From: Phoenix dactylifera
Taxonomy: Eukaryota > Streptophyta > Magnoliopsida > Arecales > Arecaceae
Direction: 5' to 3'
Length of the DNA stretch: 64,000 nucleotides
Assembly (NCBI RefSeq): GCF_009389715.1
Contig: NW_024067834.1
Coordinates: 409,443-473,442 of the forward strand
The position numbers were made by a program, and so were the translations under genes. The notes beneath the pieces were generated by a model. It saw nothing but the letters and a program-made list of their open reading frames with translations, did not search any database and was not told the DNA's origin. This document shows, piece by piece, positions 61,726-64,000 of this stretch (positions are counted from its first letter, which is position 1; every line of letters starts with the position of its first letter).

Positions 61726-63547
61726 ATGGCTATGGCTTTCAAGATGGTAATCTCGATGTCAACATCACCAGCACCACCTTCTTCTTCTTCTTCTTCCTCC
61801 TTTTCTGGGTTCTTCGATTGAATTTAATCGTCGAAGTTTGCTCTGCTTTGCATGGCTTAATTTGATGTGTCTTTGGAATTGGATGGCAGGCGACGGAGGG
61901 ATGAGCGTAAAGGAGGAGTGCCGGCGGTCGTTCATGGAAATGAAGTGGAAGAAGGTGCACCGATACGTCGTGTACAAGATCGACGAGGGGTCCAGAGCTG
62001 TGATGGTGGACAAGGTGGGCGGTCCTGGCGAGGGTTACGAAGAGCTCGCTGCTTCCCTCCCCATCGACGACTGCCGCTATGCTGTCTTCGACTTCGACTT
62101 CGTCACAGTCGACAAATGCCAGAAGAGCAAGATCTTCTTCATCACATGGTTATCTCTCTCTCTCTCTCCCTCTCTCTGTGAGGTTAATTTTTTAAGATAG
62201 GAAAATAATGGATGTCCAGGAAACACAAGGTTTGTCCTATAGATTTGGTGATCAAAGACATCTTCTTTATATATATATACACACACAAGTTAAGATTGAC
62301 ATAGTTCTTTTACATCAAAAAAAAGATTGACATAGTTCTTAAATTAATGAGCCTGCAGGTAGATGCAATATAACCGCGACTTGAAAGAAGATTAAAGGCA
62401 ATTGATAGGGCCTCTTTCTGCCTGTATGTATTGTATTCTAATTTCATTTCAATCTGTAGCTAGCCTGTACTAAAGGCCATCACGAAGGCTTTGCCCAGAA
62501 GAAAAAAATGGAAAACCATGAATGCCGAACTTCCCTGCTATAATTTTTATTGCATAGAAACTTTATGCCCGGCATCCATATCTATCTAGATGTTCAAACA
62601 TATCTTTGATGTCCATATTACGGTGAAGGTGGTGGCCCATGTTAGGTGGTCACGGTTCCGAAAGGTAAAGTTAGATCATCCCCTACCTTACTCTTAGCAT
62701 ATTCCTTGTTGCTTGATTGGCCTAAACTTTGAGATAGAGGACATCAAAATTCCTGTCATGTATAAATATTTTTCAGAAGAACGCCAATTACCTTCATAGA
62801 TTACGACACTCGCTTTCGGTGTATGATTTCTAAAGTTTTTTATTAAAATTACATAAAGTTGTGGGATATATATCACAACATATTTAATGTGATGTGCTCT
62901 CAAAGATAATATAATGAGTAATTGTATGGTTCCGAAGCATTTCCACCACCTCCTCTAACCGAAGGTTCAGAGGGATTAAAGAAGAAATGCAATACTCAAA
63001 AAAAAAAAAAGGTGAATAAATAAAGCATTAAAAGAGAAGGTCTTGATAAAAAGCAGCCAAACACACTACGCGTCAATCCTTATCACAAACAGTCCATGCA
63101 AGACAAGACCCCCATGGCACTTTTTTTCCTCTTTCTTTTATTTTTTTTCCAACAGAAGGTATCTTATCCATCCACCCTGCCGACGCCTTTGATCATGATG
63201 TGAGCCAGACCTACCCAATATGTTTGCGGTTGCAATCATGCTTGTTGCTGTCTTTGGTACTGCATTTCTTAATGTACACTGCTGACAAACTTATTTCTCC
63301 AAAGTAGGTTGAGCCATTGGGCCCATCACATACTGTTGTTGTTAATAGCCAAAATGATGATGGATTGGGTCTCTTCTTCTTCTTCTTCTTCTTTAGGTCT
63401 CCAACTGCATCAAGGATAAGAGCAAAGATGCTATATGCCACTTCTAAACAGGGGTTGAGAAGGGTGCTGGAGGGAGTCCACTATGAGGTGCAGGCCACGG
63501 ATCCTACTGAGATGGGGTTTGATGTTATCAGAGAAAGGGCCAAATGA
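61726..63547 (+). CDS. ADF5: actin-depolymerizing factor, ADF5-like, with apparent frameshift
   Basis: Exons 61726-61746, 61890-62148 and 63397-63547. Exon 1 encodes MAMAFKM, the N-terminus typical of subclass III plant ADFs. Exon 2 supplies GMSVKEECRRSFMEMKW and CRYAVFDFDFVTVDKCQKSK, exon 3 SPTASRIRAKMLYATSKQGL and ends GFDVIRERAK. These include the actin-binding long helix. ADF/cofilins bind G- and F-actin in the cytosol; subclass III members mainly bundle rather than sever filaments. The anomaly is at the first junction: exon 2 has 11 bases (61890-61900) before the ATG at 61901 where 12 are needed. Splicing ATG/GTAATC to GCAG/GCGACG gives MAMAFKMATEG and then a stop. Initiation at 61901 would give 132 residues without the extension; a one-base repair would give 143, the length I recall for ADF5. 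Confidence 0.85.
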
Positions 63548-64000
63548 GAAGCTAAAACTGCTCTTCACTGCTGCTGCTGCTTGCTGACTCTGCTTCTCTC
63601 GTTGCTTATTTATCTACATTTAGATGTGTCTACTTATGTGTCAAAAAACTTTATGATAGCACTCGTTAGATGCTCACCAAGGCGTGGGGGCTGGCAAGCT
63701 TGGCCGCCCATTTGCTCTTTTAAAAAGTTTGTATCCTTGCACTTAATTTAGGGTTGGTAGCCTTGTGATGTGAGAATAAAGACAAGCATGGTTGTTCTCT
63801 CCCTTTAGAATAAGGTAATCAGAGGCTTGTTTTGGTGAGGGGTCAGGTCAAAGGAGGAAATCAGAGCTCGGAAATCTTGGTAAACTTAGGCCCAGGCCAG
63901 CCCAGAGACCAGACTGGGCCTGTCGAGGTCAGCATTTAGGCGAGCTCTTTGGTGTTTTACTGACGCCCAACGTAGAATGGAGGTCAGTGATTAAAAAACA
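63548..64000 (+). other. ADF 3' untranslated and downstream region
   Basis: No gene. A poly(A) signal AATAAA lies at 63775-63780, about 230 bases after the stop. The last 150 bases are GC-richer (TAGGCCCAGGCCAGCCCAGA) and may be the edge of another repeat that continues beyond the window. Confidence 0.5.

Overview
The window is nuclear DNA from a flowering plant, most likely a monocot. Genes are split by many GT-AG introns, introns and intergenic DNA are AT-rich and full of transposon relics, and several genes have a very GC-rich first exon followed by AT-rich later exons. The ADF and RPN10 products match my memory of the rice and Arabidopsis proteins closely. A palm would fit, but that is inference and I cannot name the species.

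Six genes can be modelled exon by exon. In order they are: a glycoside hydrolase family 10 endo-xylanase (minus strand, 10375-14044, 8 exons); an RMR1-type receptor with PA, transmembrane and RING-H2 domains (18518-23920, 4 exons); a small single-domain rhodanese/sulfurtransferase with a hydrophobic N-terminus (28256-29956, 5 exons); a choline-transporter-like (CTL/PNS1) membrane protein (33717-41038, 3 exons); the 26S proteasome ubiquitin receptor RPN10 (43373-56866, 10 exons); and a subclass-III (ADF5-like) actin-depolymerizing factor (61726-63547, 3 exons). A seventh piece at 16757-17095 holds only the last two exons of a cyclophilin.

The rest is non-genic. It holds four copies of one tRNA-derived SINE family (three inside introns, three with visible target-site duplications), relics of two kinds of LINE, a small hAT-type MITE with 8-bp target duplications, three related fold-back elements, an LTR-like GC-rich block with a TATA box, a separate retroposed sequence in an RPN10 intron, several local tandem duplications, and AT microsatellites.

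The genes are ordinary, unrelated housekeeping or cell-biology genes; I see no cluster or operon-like system. The most notable signal is the ADF gene. Its conserved exon 1 (MAMAFKM) and its exon 2 can only be joined with a one-base frameshift, so the conserved N-terminal extension is out of frame with the rest unless the sequence has an indel error or a different start is used.
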